Shown: in pieces, positions 34,795 to 44,234 of the stretch
Numbering within the stretch: the stretch's first letter is position 1
How the letters are laid out: each line of letters starts with the position of its first letter
Source: Ruminococcus_G sp050944415
Lineage (GTDB): Bacteria > Bacillota > Clostridia > Lachnospirales > Lachnospiraceae
Length of the DNA: 64,000 bases
Direction: 5' to 3'
Assembly (NCBI GenBank): GCA_050944415.1
Contig: JBMNRA010000002.1
Location: 30,483-94,482, forward strand
Notes under the pieces: generated by a model
What the model saw: only the letters and a program-made list of their open reading frames with translations
Told to the model about the DNA's origin: nothing
The model's database searches: none
Position numbers and translations under genes: made by a program

Positions 34795-35915
34795 TGAGAA
34801 TTCAGGAAGTACCCACCCCGTGTTATGTGGTGGATGAAAAAAAACTGAGAGAAAATCTGGAGATCCTGAACCGGGTGCAGCAGGAAACGGGATGTAAAAT
34901 CCTGTTGGCCCAGAAGGCGTTCTCCATGTTTTATGAATATCCTCTGATTGGACAGTATTTAAGCGGGACCACGGCCAGCGGCCTGTTTGAGGCCCGTCTG
35001 GGAAAAGAGGAAATGGGCAAGGAGAATCATATTTTTTCACCGGCTTATCCGGAAAAAGATTTTGACGAGATTGCATCCATCTGCGATCATATTATTTTTA
35101 ATTCCTTTTCCCAGCTGATGAAATATAAGGACCGCTGTCCGAAAGGCGGCGTTGGCATCCGGATTAACCCGGAGTGTTCTACCCAGGGAGATCATGCTAT
35201 CTATGATCCCTGTGCGCCCGCATCCCGGCTTGGCGTAACGAAGGCTGCATTCCGGGAAGACCTGCTGGAGTACGTGGACGGTATTCACTTCCATACTCTG
35301 TGTGAACAGAATTCTGATGATCTGGAAAAAACACTGGATGCGGTGGAGAAAAAGTTCGGAAGATATCTGCATCGTGTGAAATGGCTGAATATGGGCGGAG
35401 GCCATCATATTACCAGAGCCGATTACGACGTGGAGCTTCTGGTTAACTGTATCCGCAGGATGAAGACAAAGTATGATCTGGAAATTTATCTGGAACCGGG
35501 AGAGGCGGTAGCTTTAAATGCCGGATATCTGGTGACGGAAGTGCTGGATATTGTGGAAAACGGAATCAGCACGCTGATACTGGATGCATCAGCGGCCTGT
35601 CATATGCCGGATGTACTGGAAATGCCTTACCGGCCTCCTCTGAAAGACGGATATGAACCGGGGGAAAAGCCATATACTTACCGGCTGTCTTCCAACACTT
35701 GTCTGGCCGGCGATGTGACGGGAGATTATTCCTTTGAACAGCCGGTTAACGTGGGCGACAGACTGTATTTTCAGGATATGGCCATTTATTCCATGGTAAA
35801 AAACAATACCTTTAATGGAATGGCGCTGCCTTCTATTGCCGTTCAGAAAGAAGACGGCAGGTGTGAAATTATAAAAACCTTTGGATATGAAGATTTTAAA
35901 GGAAGATTGTCGTGA
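34794..35915 (+). CDS. nspC: Carboxy(nor)spermidine decarboxylase
   Basis: A 373-residue fold-type III (alanine racemase-like) PLP decarboxylase. VPTPCYVVDEKKLRENL is the usual start, with the PLP lysine in ILLAQKAFSMFYEYPLI; later motifs are GIHFHTLCEQNSDDL, WLNMGGGHHITR, YLEPGEAVALNAGYL and SNTCLAGDV. It removes the carboxyl group from carboxyspermidine or carboxynorspermidine, finishing the triamine. ATG 34794 overlaps the previous stop (TGATGA); a frame extension to 34746 lies inside the neighbour and is not used. Confidence 0.92.
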   Translation: MRIQEVPTPCYVVDEKKLRENLEILNRVQQETGCKILLAQKAFSMFYEYPLIGQYLSGTTASGLFEARLGKEEMGKENHIFSPAYPEKDFDEIASICDHIIFNSFSQLMKYKDRCPKGGVGIRINPECSTQGDHAIYDPCAPASRLGVTKAAFREDLLEYVDGIHFHTLCEQNSDDLEKTLDAVEKKFGRYLHRVKWLNMGGGHHITRADYDVELLVNCIRRMKTKYDLEIYLEPGEAVALNAGYLVTEVLDIVENGISTLILDASAACHMPDVLEMPYRPPLKDGYEPGEKPYTYRLSSNTCLAGDVTGDYSFEQPVNVGDRLYFQDMAIYSMVKNNTFNGMALPSIAVQKEDGRCEIIKTFGYEDFKGRLS

Positions 35916-37036
35916 AAATGAACAGTAATATTATTTATGGAAAGCCGTCCCTGGACGGCTTTTATATGCCAGGGGAATTTGAACATCATCAGGGTTGTCT
36001 GATGATCTGGCCGGTACGGCCCGGTTCCTGGCCATTCGGCGGCACAGCCGCCCGTAAGGTTTTCTCCCGGGTGGCGGAGGCCATTGCGGAAAGTGAAACA
36101 CTCTATATGATGGTGGATCCGGATTATCTGGAAGAGGCGAAGAGGATGCTGTCTGAAAAAATACATCTGATTCCCTTTCGGACAGATGATGCCTGGGCCA
36201 GGGATGTGGGACCTACGTTTCTGGTAAATGATTCCGGAGAAATGAGAGGAGTGGACTGGGCCTTTAATGCCTGGGGCGGCAGGGTGGACGGGCTGTATCA
36301 GAACTGGCAGCAGGATGATCAGGCGGCCGCTTACTTCTGCCGGTACCTGGGAGCGGACCGGTATGACGCCCATCCTTTTGTGCTGGAGGGAGGATCTATT
36401 CACAGTGACGGAGAAGGGACGGTTATCGTAACAGAGGCCTGTCTTCTGAGTGAAGGGCGGAATCCGGGACTGTCAAAAGAGGAAATTGAACAGAAGCTGA
36501 AAGATTATCTGGGAGCCGAAAAGGTGATCTGGCTGCCCCGGGGAATCTGGCAGGATGAGACCAATGAGCATGTGGATAATGTATGTGCTTTCACAAAGCC
36601 GGGGGAGGTGGTACTGGCCTGGACGGATGATGAGAATGATCCTCAGTATGCCGGCAGCCTGGCGGATCTGGAAGTACTGGAAAAGGAGAGGGATGCGAAG
36701 GGACGCAGGCTGACGGTTCATAAGCTTCCCATTCCCGCATGCCCGGTATGCATTACGGCCGAAGATCTTCCCGGCTTTGTCTATGAGGAAGGGGAAGAAA
36801 AACGGGAGGAAGGAGAACGGCTGGCGGCAAGTTATGTGAATTTTTACATCTCCAATGGGGGAGTAATCGTTCCTCAGTTTGGAGACGTCAATGATCAGAA
36901 AGCGGCAGCCATACTGGAGCAATTGTTTCCGGAGCGAAAAATTGTTCCCGTTTACGCCAGAGATATTCTGGTAGGCGGAGGAAATATTCACTGCATTACG
37001 CAGCAGATTCCGGGAAAGGCAGGTAAAAAAACATGA
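35912..37036 (+). CDS. aguA: Agmatine deiminase
   Basis: A 374-residue member of the peptidylarginine deiminase/agmatine deiminase family. Motifs: FYMPGEFEHHQGCLMIWP, TDDAWARDVGPTFLVND, LEGGSIHSDGEGTVIVTEAC, ETNEHVDNVCAF and the C-terminal catalytic Cys in LVGGGNIHCITQQ. It hydrolyses agmatine to N-carbamoylputrescine and ammonia. GTG 35912 overlaps the nspC stop (GTGA); ATG 35918 is an alternative start. The amidase follows with a 4-base overlap. Confidence 0.94.
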   Translation: MKMNSNIIYGKPSLDGFYMPGEFEHHQGCLMIWPVRPGSWPFGGTAARKVFSRVAEAIAESETLYMMVDPDYLEEAKRMLSEKIHLIPFRTDDAWARDVGPTFLVNDSGEMRGVDWAFNAWGGRVDGLYQNWQQDDQAAAYFCRYLGADRYDAHPFVLEGGSIHSDGEGTVIVTEACLLSEGRNPGLSKEEIEQKLKDYLGAEKVIWLPRGIWQDETNEHVDNVCAFTKPGEVVLAWTDDENDPQYAGSLADLEVLEKERDAKGRRLTVHKLPIPACPVCITAEDLPGFVYEEGEEKREEGERLAASYVNFYISNGGVIVPQFGDVNDQKAAAILEQLFPERKIVPVYARDILVGGGNIHCITQQIPGKAGKKT

Positions 37037-37905
37037 GAAAGACTACTCTTGCGGCACTGCAGTTTTGCTGTGAGAAAGAAGTGGAAAAGAATATGGAAAA
37101 GGCGGACTGCATGGTCCGGGAAGCGGCAGGGCAGGGAGCTCAGGTGATTTTGCTTCCGGAACTGTTTGAGCGTCCTTATTTTTGTCAGGAGCGAAGATAC
37201 CGTTATTATCACTATGCGAAACCGGTGATGGAAAATGATGCGGTGCTCCATTTTCAGAAAGTATCCGAAGAGCTGGGGCTGGTAATCCCGGTCAGCTTTT
37301 ATGAAAGAGAGGGAAACAGCCTTTACAATACCGTAGCCATGATAGACGGAGGCAGTGTTCTGGGCATCTACCGGAAGACCCATATTCCGGACGACCATTA
37401 TTATCAGGAGAAGTTCTATTTTTCACCCGGCAATACGGGATTTAAAGTCTGGGATACCAGATATGGCAGGATTGGCGTGGGGATCTGCTGGGATCAGTGG
37501 TTCCCGGAAACCGCCAGATGTATGGCTCTGATGGGAGCGGAAATGCTTCTCTATCCCACAGCCATCGGCAGCGAGCCGATTCTGGAGTGTGACAGCATGC
37601 CCCACTGGCGGCGAACTATGCAGGGCCACGCGGCGGCTAATATTGTACCGGTGGCGGCAGCCAACAGGATCGGTCTGGAACATGTGGAGCCGGATGCGGA
37701 AAACGGGGGTCAGAAGTCTTCCCTTCAGTTCTACGGCTCTTCTTTTATTACCGATGAACTGGGTGAGATCAGGGCGCAGGCTTCCCGTGACCGGGAGGAG
37801 ATCATCATGAGTGAAATTGATCTGGAAAAAGGAAGGGACAGCCGACTGGAGTGGGGGCTTTATCGTGACCGGCGTCCGGAATGTTACCGGGAAATTGTAC
37901 GGTAA
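37033..37905 (+). CDS. aguB: N-carbamoylputrescine amidase
   Basis: A 290-residue nitrilase-superfamily amidase with the full catalytic triad: Glu in LLPELFERPYF, Lys in YRKTHIPDDHYY and Cys in GVGICWDQWFPE. The match to plant and bacterial N-carbamoylputrescine amidases is strong (EKFYFSPGNTGFKVWDTRYG, WRRTMQGHAAANIVPVAAAN). It converts N-carbamoylputrescine to putrescine, ammonia and carbon dioxide, and completes arginine-to-putrescine in this operon. Confidence 0.94.
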   Translation: MRKTTLAALQFCCEKEVEKNMEKADCMVREAAGQGAQVILLPELFERPYFCQERRYRYYHYAKPVMENDAVLHFQKVSEELGLVIPVSFYEREGNSLYNTVAMIDGGSVLGIYRKTHIPDDHYYQEKFYFSPGNTGFKVWDTRYGRIGVGICWDQWFPETARCMALMGAEMLLYPTAIGSEPILECDSMPHWRRTMQGHAAANIVPVAAANRIGLEHVEPDAENGGQKSSLQFYGSSFITDELGEIRAQASRDREEIIMSEIDLEKGRDSRLEWGLYRDRRPECYREIVR

Positions 37906-37920
37906 AACAGGAGAGTAAAG

Positions 37921-39018
37921 ATGTATACAAAGGATTTCAGAGGACAGAAAATATCGGCTCTGGGATTGGGAGGGCTGCGTTTTCCGACAGATAAGGACAA
38001 TCCCAACCATATCAGACGCGAGGAAAGCCGGAAGATCGTGGATGAGGCCATTGCCTGCGGTATTAATTATTTCGATACTGCTTATACGTATCAGAATGGG
38101 GATTCTGAGAAATTTCTGGGAGAGGCTCTGGCCGGATATCCCCGGGAAAGTTTTTACTTTGCGACGAAATACTATGCATCGCCGGGAAAGAAAATAGAAA
38201 CTGTTTTCGAAGAGCAGCTGCGAAGATGCGGGATGGAGTATTTTGATTTTTATCTGCTTCACAGCCTGGATGAAAATCATATCGATGATTATATGGATCC
38301 TCAAAAAGATTATCTGGGATATCTTCTGAAACAGAAAGAGAGAGGACGTATCCGGTATCTGGGTTTTTCCTCCCATGCTGCTCCTGGGACGCTGAAACGA
38401 TTCCTGGACTGGTATGATGGCTTTGATATGGCGCTGATCCAGCTTAACTACCTGGACTGGACGCTGTTAAAAGCAAAAGAGCAGTATGAGATTCTTACCA
38501 GCCGGAATATACCCGTCTGGGTAATGGAGCCTTTAAAAGGAGGCCGTCTGTGCAGACTGAATCAGGAAGCCCGGGAAATTTTAAAAGAGGCTGCTTCGGA
38601 GCGTTCCATGGAATCCTGGGGGTTTCGTTTCCTTATGGGACTCCCCAACGTGCAGACTGTGTTAAGCGGTATGGCGTCAGAAGAGCAGGTCAGAGATAAC
38701 GCAGGCATATTTGCGAGGCCCGATCCGCTGAATCGGCAGGAAACGGAAGCGCTCAGGAAAGCAGAAGCAGCCTTTGTCAAAGACCTGGGTGTACCCTGTT
38801 CCGGCTGCCGTTACTGCTGTGATACCTGTCCCGCCGGACTCGACATACCCCTTCTTATGCAGTATTACAATGAAAAAAATATCAGCGGGGAAGTCTGGCG
38901 TCTGGAAGGGATCTCCCGTGGGGGAAATGCGGATCAGTGTCTGCAGTGCGGCACATGTCTTTCTCATTGCCCACAGAAAATAGACATTCCCGCGGTGATG
39001 AAAAAGCTGCGCGGATAA
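37921..39018 (+). CDS. Aldo/keto reductase with C-terminal ferredoxin domain
   Basis: A 365-residue protein with the same layout as those at 1-740 and 22266: barrel start ISALGLGGLRFP, NYFDTAYTYQNGDSE with the catalytic-type residues, VWVMEPLKGGRL, and two clusters CSGCRYCCDTCP and CLQCGTCLSHCP. It begins 15 bases after aguB with a GGAGAG site, so it is read with the polyamine operon, though no polyamine role is known for the family. The stop converges on DUF4317 with a one-base gap. Confidence 0.9.
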   Translation: MYTKDFRGQKISALGLGGLRFPTDKDNPNHIRREESRKIVDEAIACGINYFDTAYTYQNGDSEKFLGEALAGYPRESFYFATKYYASPGKKIETVFEEQLRRCGMEYFDFYLLHSLDENHIDDYMDPQKDYLGYLLKQKERGRIRYLGFSSHAAPGTLKRFLDWYDGFDMALIQLNYLDWTLLKAKEQYEILTSRNIPVWVMEPLKGGRLCRLNQEAREILKEAASERSMESWGFRFLMGLPNVQTVLSGMASEEQVRDNAGIFARPDPLNRQETEALRKAEAAFVKDLGVPCSGCRYCCDTCPAGLDIPLLMQYYNEKNISGEVWRLEGISRGGNADQCLQCGTCLSHCPQKIDIPAVMKKLRG

Positions 39019-39019
39019 A

Positions 39020-40153
39020 TTATTCGCTTTTTACCGTGGAGACAGTCATGCCGTTTACTTCAATATGCTCATCTACGGGAATGACAAGGCAGGGACGGCC
39101 GTCTATGATTCTGGTTTCCACCAGATCCATCCGTTCCGGCTTTACTTTAATGACCACATCGGGGGTTTCAATCTGAAACTGGCGGGTATTGACGATATTG
39201 GAAACCAGAAGGGGCGCTTCGGTGGGGATATTGTCATCGAACTCTTTTTCAAAAGCTTCAATTTTTTCTTCAGGGATGCCGCTGTCTTCCAGAATGACGC
39301 GGACATCCCTTTTTGAAATGGTTAAAGGCTCCGGATTGTCTTTGCCCGCCTCCGCCATTTCGTTCAGATTTTCATGAAGATCTCTGACCAGTTCATATCC
39401 GCAGTCGTCTCCCAGAGATTCTTCGATGATGGTCTGAAAAGTTTCTTTCTGTGAGGAAGCGGGGAGAGGAGGCGTACATCCCAGCAGCTGGTCTACCAGA
39501 TTCTGGCATATTTTTTCAGCGTTTTTGGAGTAATAAAGGATCCCGTGAATATCCGTATTCCGGTCGTTAAAAGCAGGGAAAAGGAAGCCGTTGGCGGGAG
39601 CTGCCACAATCCAGTCCCGTATCCTGTCCTCAATGCTGTTTTTTTCCATGTTGTAGTACAGGCCGGCCTTGGAGAGATTGACGGGACAGATGCTGCACAG
39701 TATGTAGTCATATACATTGTCGGAGGCGTCGAACATTTCCAGGTTGTCGCTGGATTTGCCGGGAATATCGTAAACGGCATGAATCAGTATGATATAATAG
39801 TTCATATCGTAATCGTAATGTTCAATGACTTTCCGGTAAAATTCTTCCAGCAGCATATCATCTTCCAGATGGCTGTCCCTTAAACGCAGCAGAAAGTCCT
39901 GTGTGCCGCCGGGAGCTTCCGTTTCCAGAGGAAACTCCATATTCATCATGTTTTTTCCAAGAGTGCCGGACAGAGTATGTTTGAAAATATCGAAATACTT
40001 GAAAGCCTCTTCCTCAGGAAGGGAACCGAAAGCATCCTTGTGTTCCATTTTTATGTTTTTTTCACCGTCTACGTAGCATCCGCAGATGCGGGAGATGGTG
40101 CAGTTGTCAGGTGTGAACTGTTTCCGTATTTCCAGAATTTCTTTTTTATTCAT
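39020..40153 (-). CDS. DUF4317 family protein
   Basis: A 377-residue soluble protein recognised as DUF4317 from its start (MNKKEILEIRKQFTPDNCTI, SRICGCYVDGEKNIK) and acidic, helical body (MNYYIILIHAVYDIPGK and similar). Its function is unknown. The family is common in Lachnospiraceae and Clostridia. It stands alone on the minus strand, convergent with the aldo/keto reductase and divergent from glycerate kinase. Confidence 0.85.
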   Translation of the reverse strand: MNKKEILEIRKQFTPDNCTISRICGCYVDGEKNIKMEHKDAFGSLPEEEAFKYFDIFKHTLSGTLGKNMMNMEFPLETEAPGGTQDFLLRLRDSHLEDDMLLEEFYRKVIEHYDYDMNYYIILIHAVYDIPGKSSDNLEMFDASDNVYDYILCSICPVNLSKAGLYYNMEKNSIEDRIRDWIVAAPANGFLFPAFNDRNTDIHGILYYSKNAEKICQNLVDQLLGCTPPLPASSQKETFQTIIEESLGDDCGYELVRDLHENLNEMAEAGKDNPEPLTISKRDVRVILEDSGIPEEKIEAFEKEFDDNIPTEAPLLVSNIVNTRQFQIETPDVVIKVKPERMDLVETRIIDGRPCLVIPVDEHIEVNGMTVSTVKSE

Positions 40154-40245
40154 AAAATAAATTACCTCATCTGATTTTTTACTGTTTTACCAATATACTT
40201 TTTTTAAGACAGAATGTCAAGAATAGAAAAGGGGGCAGAAAGCCT

Positions 40246-41403
40246 ATGAAAATTGTGACGGCAATCGATTCTTTCAAGGGAAGTCTTTCATCCCTGGAGG
40301 TAGGAAGAGCCTTTGCACGGGGAGTCAAAAAAGTGTTTCCGGATGCAGAAATCGCCGTTATTCCCATGGCGGACGGAGGAGAAGGAACTGCCAGAGTGAT
40401 CACGGAGGGACTGAATGGAGAATGGGTGGAAATTTCGGCTGAAGATCCCATGCATCGGCCCAGAACGGCAGGATACGGTTTGCTTCGGGATGGAAAAACA
40501 GCAGTGATGGAGATGGCGGAGGCAGCGGGGCTTACTTTAATAGAGGAAGAAGAGAGGAATATTTTAAAGGCCAGCACCTGGGGCGTGGGCCGGATGATCC
40601 GTGACGCCATCGAAAGAGGATGCCGGAACTTTATCATCGGGATCGGCGGAAGCGCTACCAATGACTGTGGAATCGGCATGCTGCAGGCTTTGGGCATCCG
40701 ATTTTATGACAAAGACGGGTGTGAAATCGGCCGATATGGGGAAGACTGTGGAAAGGTGGAGAAAATCTGTCTGGAGGGACAGATGAGTGAACTGAAAGAC
40801 TGTCGTTTTCGGGTTGCCTGCGATGTGACGAATCCGCTGCTGGGCGAACAGGGAGCGTCTTATATATATGGCCCCCAAAAGGGCGGAAATCCGGATCAGG
40901 TGAAAGCTATGGAGAGGATGCATCGTCATTTTGCCGCAAAAACCGTGGAGATACGGGGACGGGATTACTCCGGATGTCCCGGCGCCGGAGCGGCCGGCGG
41001 TCTTGGCTTTGCTTTTCTTGCGTATCTGAATGCTGTTCTGGAACCGGGAGTGGATCTGGTGATGAAAGCGGTCAGTCTGGAATCCAGGATAAAAGATGCG
41101 GATTATGTGATTACGGGGGAAGGCTGCCTGGATGGACAGTCTGCCATGGGAAAAGTACCGGCAGGAGTCTCTCGGATTGCAAAAAAATATGGAATACCCG
41201 TTATTGCTGTGGCGGGGAATGTGCTGCCGGAAGCCCAAAAATGTCACAGCGGAGGAATGGATGCGTTTTTTTCCATACTGCCGGCGGCCATGGATCTGAA
41301 AAAAGCGATGGAGCCCGGTGTGGCAGAAAGCAATGTGGAATGGACGGCAGAAGAAATTATGCGGCTGATAAAGGCAGCAGAAAATCGAAAGAATCGCAGG
41401 TAA
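40246..41403 (+). CDS. Glycerate kinase
   Basis: A 385-residue GarK/GlxK-type glycerate kinase: start KIVTAIDSFKGSLSSLEVGR, then PMADGGEGTARVI, the glycine-rich IGIGGSATNDCGIGMLQALG, DVTNPLLGEQGASYIYGPQKG, PGAGAAGGLGFAFLAYL and TGEGCLDGQS. It phosphorylates D-glycerate to 2-phosphoglycerate (or 3-phosphoglycerate in some members). AAAGGGGG precedes the ATG. No other glycerate or glucarate genes lie near. Confidence 0.94.
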   Translation: MKIVTAIDSFKGSLSSLEVGRAFARGVKKVFPDAEIAVIPMADGGEGTARVITEGLNGEWVEISAEDPMHRPRTAGYGLLRDGKTAVMEMAEAAGLTLIEEEERNILKASTWGVGRMIRDAIERGCRNFIIGIGGSATNDCGIGMLQALGIRFYDKDGCEIGRYGEDCGKVEKICLEGQMSELKDCRFRVACDVTNPLLGEQGASYIYGPQKGGNPDQVKAMERMHRHFAAKTVEIRGRDYSGCPGAGAAGGLGFAFLAYLNAVLEPGVDLVMKAVSLESRIKDADYVITGEGCLDGQSAMGKVPAGVSRIAKKYGIPVIAVAGNVLPEAQKCHSGGMDAFFSILPAAMDLKKAMEPGVAESNVEWTAEEIMRLIKAAENRKNRR

Positions 41404-41478
41404 GAGTGCAAGTTTTATATTGCATTAAAAAAGGGAATAAGATATGCTAGATGAAAAGAGAAAAGGATGAGTTAAACT

Positions 41479-42336
41479 ATGATACAGGATATAACGCCGC
41501 ACAGATTTGCCAATGAATACCGGCCCCAGCCGCCCAGCGAGGATTCCTATATTCTTTACTATCTGAATAAGAGGGTGCTGATTCGATGGAATAAGAACCG
41601 TCTTTCTTTTCCGAAGTTCAGAGATCTGGAAGCCTATAATGAAGAGTTGTATGATTTCTATATTTACCTGTTTTCTATAGATGGAAAGAGATATTATCTT
41701 CTGGATAATGTCAGCTATCCCATGGATGAAAATTATTCTATGGAGCACGTGGAAATTTTCAGGAAAGACAGGCCGGATTATCTGGATTTTGCCGGAATTA
41801 CCGGATATCAGCTTCACAGCTGGTACAGAAGCCGCCGTTTCTGCGGCGTCTGCGGGAAGCCCATGGTACACAGCGATAAAGAGAGAATGGTGTACTGTGT
41901 CAGCTGCAAGCAGATGGAGTATCCCAAAATCTGTCCTGCTGTTATAGTCGGAATTCTTAATGGGGACAAAATTCTGATGTCTACCTACGCCAAAAGTTCC
42001 AAGACAAGTTATGCTCTGATTGCGGGATTCGCGGAGATCGGGGAGACGATCGAGAATACAGTAAGACGGGAAGTGATGGAAGAGGTCGGACTGAAGGTGA
42101 AAAATATCCGGTTTTATAAAAGTCAGCCCTGGTCCTTTACGGACACGCTTCTGATGGGATTTTTCGTGGATCTGGACGGTGATGAAACCATTACCCTGGA
42201 CTACAATGAATTATCATCCGCCCGCTGGTTCACACAGGATGAGATACCGGTGGAGGCAAATAACTTAAGTCTTACCAATGAAATGATCATGTATTTTAAA
42301 AAGAATGGAAATGTCTGGAAGAAGGAGACGAACTAG
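41479..42336 (+). CDS. nudC: NAD(+) diphosphatase
   Basis: A 285-residue Nudix hydrolase. A four-cysteine zinc site (CGVCGKPM and YCVSCKQM) precedes the Nudix domain with box GFAEIGETIENTVRREVMEE, and SQPWSFTDTLLMGF follows, which is the SQPWPFPxS-like signature of NudC. It cleaves NAD(H) to NMN(H) and AMP and may also remove NAD caps from RNA. The N-terminal ~120 residues are a family-specific extension. A terminator overlaps the stop codon. Confidence 0.93.
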   Translation: MIQDITPHRFANEYRPQPPSEDSYILYYLNKRVLIRWNKNRLSFPKFRDLEAYNEELYDFYIYLFSIDGKRYYLLDNVSYPMDENYSMEHVEIFRKDRPDYLDFAGITGYQLHSWYRSRRFCGVCGKPMVHSDKERMVYCVSCKQMEYPKICPAVIVGILNGDKILMSTYAKSSKTSYALIAGFAEIGETIENTVRREVMEEVGLKVKNIRFYKSQPWSFTDTLLMGFFVDLDGDETITLDYNELSSARWFTQDEIPVEANNLSLTNEMIMYFKKNGNVWKKETN

Positions 42337-42347
42337 TCTCCTTTTTT
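42322..42347 (+). terminator. Terminator after nudC
   Basis: AAGGAGAC (42322-42329) and GTCTCCTT (42336-42343) form a perfect stem followed by a T run; it includes the nudC stop codon. Confidence 0.85.
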
Positions 42348-42448
42348 CTTACCCAATTTTTACACTACTTTTATTTTATCTGGATATTTCAACGGATTAA
42401 AGTGTGATATGTTAATACCAGAGATACAAAGACGCGGGAGGAATGTAA

Positions 42449-43819
42449 ATGTCAAAAACGTATGTACTTGATACTAATGTGCTGATTCAGGCCCCCTATG
42501 CACTTTATTGCTTTGAGGATAATCATCTTGTCATACCGTTGGTAGTTCTGGAAGAGCTGGATGGACTGAAAAAAGGAGAAGGTGAGACAGGGGCCAATGC
42601 CAGGGAAGCGATCCGCAGTTTGGAAAAGCTCAGAAGGCAGGGAGATCTTCTTGCGGGAGTATCTCTGGAAAACGGCGGCAGTGTACGTGTGGAAGCAAAT
42701 TGTGTGGATGTTGAACTGCCGGAGCACCTCCCGGAGGACAAAATGGATAATCGGATTCTGAAAGTGTGCAGAGCGCTGAAAGACAGAGATCAGGCGGTAA
42801 CACTGGTGACAAAAGATATTCTGCTTCGCGTAAAAGCTCAGATGATCGGTGTTGCGGCGGAAGATTTTATTACGGAGCAGGTCAGTTTTGAGGAATCTCA
42901 GTATACGGGACGCATAGAATGTTATGTGGATGAAGAAAAATTTAAAGACTTCAAGAAAAAAGGAGTGTCCTGTGAAGCTCTGTATCAGACAGATGATGAG
43001 GGAGAACGGACGGAACTTCATCTGGAGGAAAATCAGTTTGTTATTTTAAAGGCTGATCAGTCACGCAAGAAAACACAGCTGGGAAGAGTGGAAGGACAGA
43101 AAGTGGTTCCGCTGGAATATAAAAAGAGTAAGCCTTATGGGGTAACTCCGAGAAATGTGGGACAGTATTTTCTGCAGGAAGCGCTGATGCTCCCCAGTGA
43201 AAAGATCCCTCTCGTCATTGTAAAAGGAATGGCGGGAACTGCAAAGACCTTTTATTCTCTGGCGGTTGGCCTGGAAAAGATTTTAAATAATCCTAAGGGG
43301 GAGTACAGGAGAATTCTGATCAGCAGACCCAATGCGCAGTTTGATCATGATATCGGTTATCTCCCTGGAGATGAACAGGAAAAGATCGCTCCGCTGATGC
43401 GGCCGGTTCTGGACAATCTGGAACAGCTTCTGGATTCCGATGAGGAAGAACGGTATAAAAATGAGAATGAACTAAGGGGGAAGATTGAGGAAGTTTTCGA
43501 CCGGGGGATTATTCAGGCGGAGGCGCTGAATTTTATCCGGGGAAGATCTTTCGTACAGACTTATCTGATTATCGATGAAGCCCAGAATATGACGCCTAAA
43601 CAGGTGAAGGGAATCATTACCAGGGCAGGAAAGGGAACAAAGGTTATTCTGCTGGGAGATCCCAATCAGATTGATCAGCCTTTTCTGGATGAAAGGACCA
43701 ACGGACTGTCATACGCGGCAGAACATATGAAGGGAAGCCCTCTGTGCTGCCAGATTACGCTGACGGCTCAGGAATGCGAGCGTTCCCAACTGGCATCGGA
43801 CGCAATTGTAAGATTATAA
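42449..43819 (+). CDS. PhoH-family ATPase with N-terminal PIN domain
   Basis: A 456-residue protein like B. subtilis YlaK. Residues 1-140 are a PIN nuclease domain (YVLDTNVLIQAPYAL with the first catalytic Asp; later Asp/Glu in VLEELDGLKKGEGE and LVTKDILLRVKA). Residues about 230-456 are a PhoH helicase-like ATPase with Walker A KGMAGTAKTFYSL and Walker B LIIDEAQNMTPKQVK, plus VILLGDPNQIDQP. PIN-PhoH proteins are thought to be RNA helicase/RNases. A GGGAGG site precedes ATG 42449. The HPr-like gene follows after 24 bases. Confidence 0.92.
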   Translation: MSKTYVLDTNVLIQAPYALYCFEDNHLVIPLVVLEELDGLKKGEGETGANAREAIRSLEKLRRQGDLLAGVSLENGGSVRVEANCVDVELPEHLPEDKMDNRILKVCRALKDRDQAVTLVTKDILLRVKAQMIGVAAEDFITEQVSFEESQYTGRIECYVDEEKFKDFKKKGVSCEALYQTDDEGERTELHLEENQFVILKADQSRKKTQLGRVEGQKVVPLEYKKSKPYGVTPRNVGQYFLQEALMLPSEKIPLVIVKGMAGTAKTFYSLAVGLEKILNNPKGEYRRILISRPNAQFDHDIGYLPGDEQEKIAPLMRPVLDNLEQLLDSDEEERYKNENELRGKIEEVFDRGIIQAEALNFIRGRSFVQTYLIIDEAQNMTPKQVKGIITRAGKGTKVILLGDPNQIDQPFLDERTNGLSYAAEHMKGSPLCCQITLTAQECERSQLASDAIVRL

Positions 43820-43843
43820 ATTAAAAAGAAAGGATGAGAAGCT

Positions 43844-44080
43844 ATGGAAGTTATGAAAATCATGCTGGACACTCTGGAGAAGGTTAAGAGTTTCACGGAA
43901 GACGCGGAAAAATGCAATGCGGACATGGATCTGATCAGCGGCAGATCTTATGCGGATGCCAGATCAATACTGGGCGTCTGCAGCCTGATCAGAAACCGGC
44001 CGCTGACATTGAAAATTTATGCAGACTATCCGGAATTTTTGCAGGTGAAAAAAAGAATGGAAAAATATCAGGTGGAATAG
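43844..44080 (+). CDS. HPr-like protein lacking the PTS histidine
   Basis: A 78-residue protein of the HPr fold: DLISGRSYADARSILGVCSL matches the Ser46 region of HPr, and TLEKVKSFTEDAEKCNADM replaces the segment where the phosphorylated His15 normally lies. Without that His it cannot pass phosphate in the PTS; a Ser46-only regulatory role like Crh is possible. It is probably co-transcribed with PhoH and is closed by a terminator 12 bases after the stop. Confidence 0.75.
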   Translation: MEVMKIMLDTLEKVKSFTEDAEKCNADMDLISGRSYADARSILGVCSLIRNRPLTLKIYADYPEFLQVKKRMEKYQVE

Positions 44081-44091
44081 AAACGACTGCG

Positions 44092-44113
44092 GACTGCTTC
44101 GGCAGTCTTTTTT
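44092..44113 (+). terminator. Terminator after the HPr-like gene
   Basis: GACTGC, loop TTCG, GCAGTC (44092-44107) followed by six T; a textbook terminator. Confidence 0.92.
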
Positions 44114-44157
44114 GTTTTATAAGGCAAGAAAGGGAGAAAACAAAGCAAGATAATTTA

Positions 44158-44187
44158 TTGACAGGCATAAGCTATTCTTTATATATT
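44158..44187 (+). promoter_or_regulatory. Promoter of the first LacI gene of the importer locus
   Basis: TTGACA (44158-44163), 18-base spacer, TATATT (44182-44187), 47 bases before the start codon. Confidence 0.65.
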
Positions 44188-44234
44188 AGAAGAATAAAAT
44201 ACGAGATACAGACCATAAAATCGGAGGGAAGACA

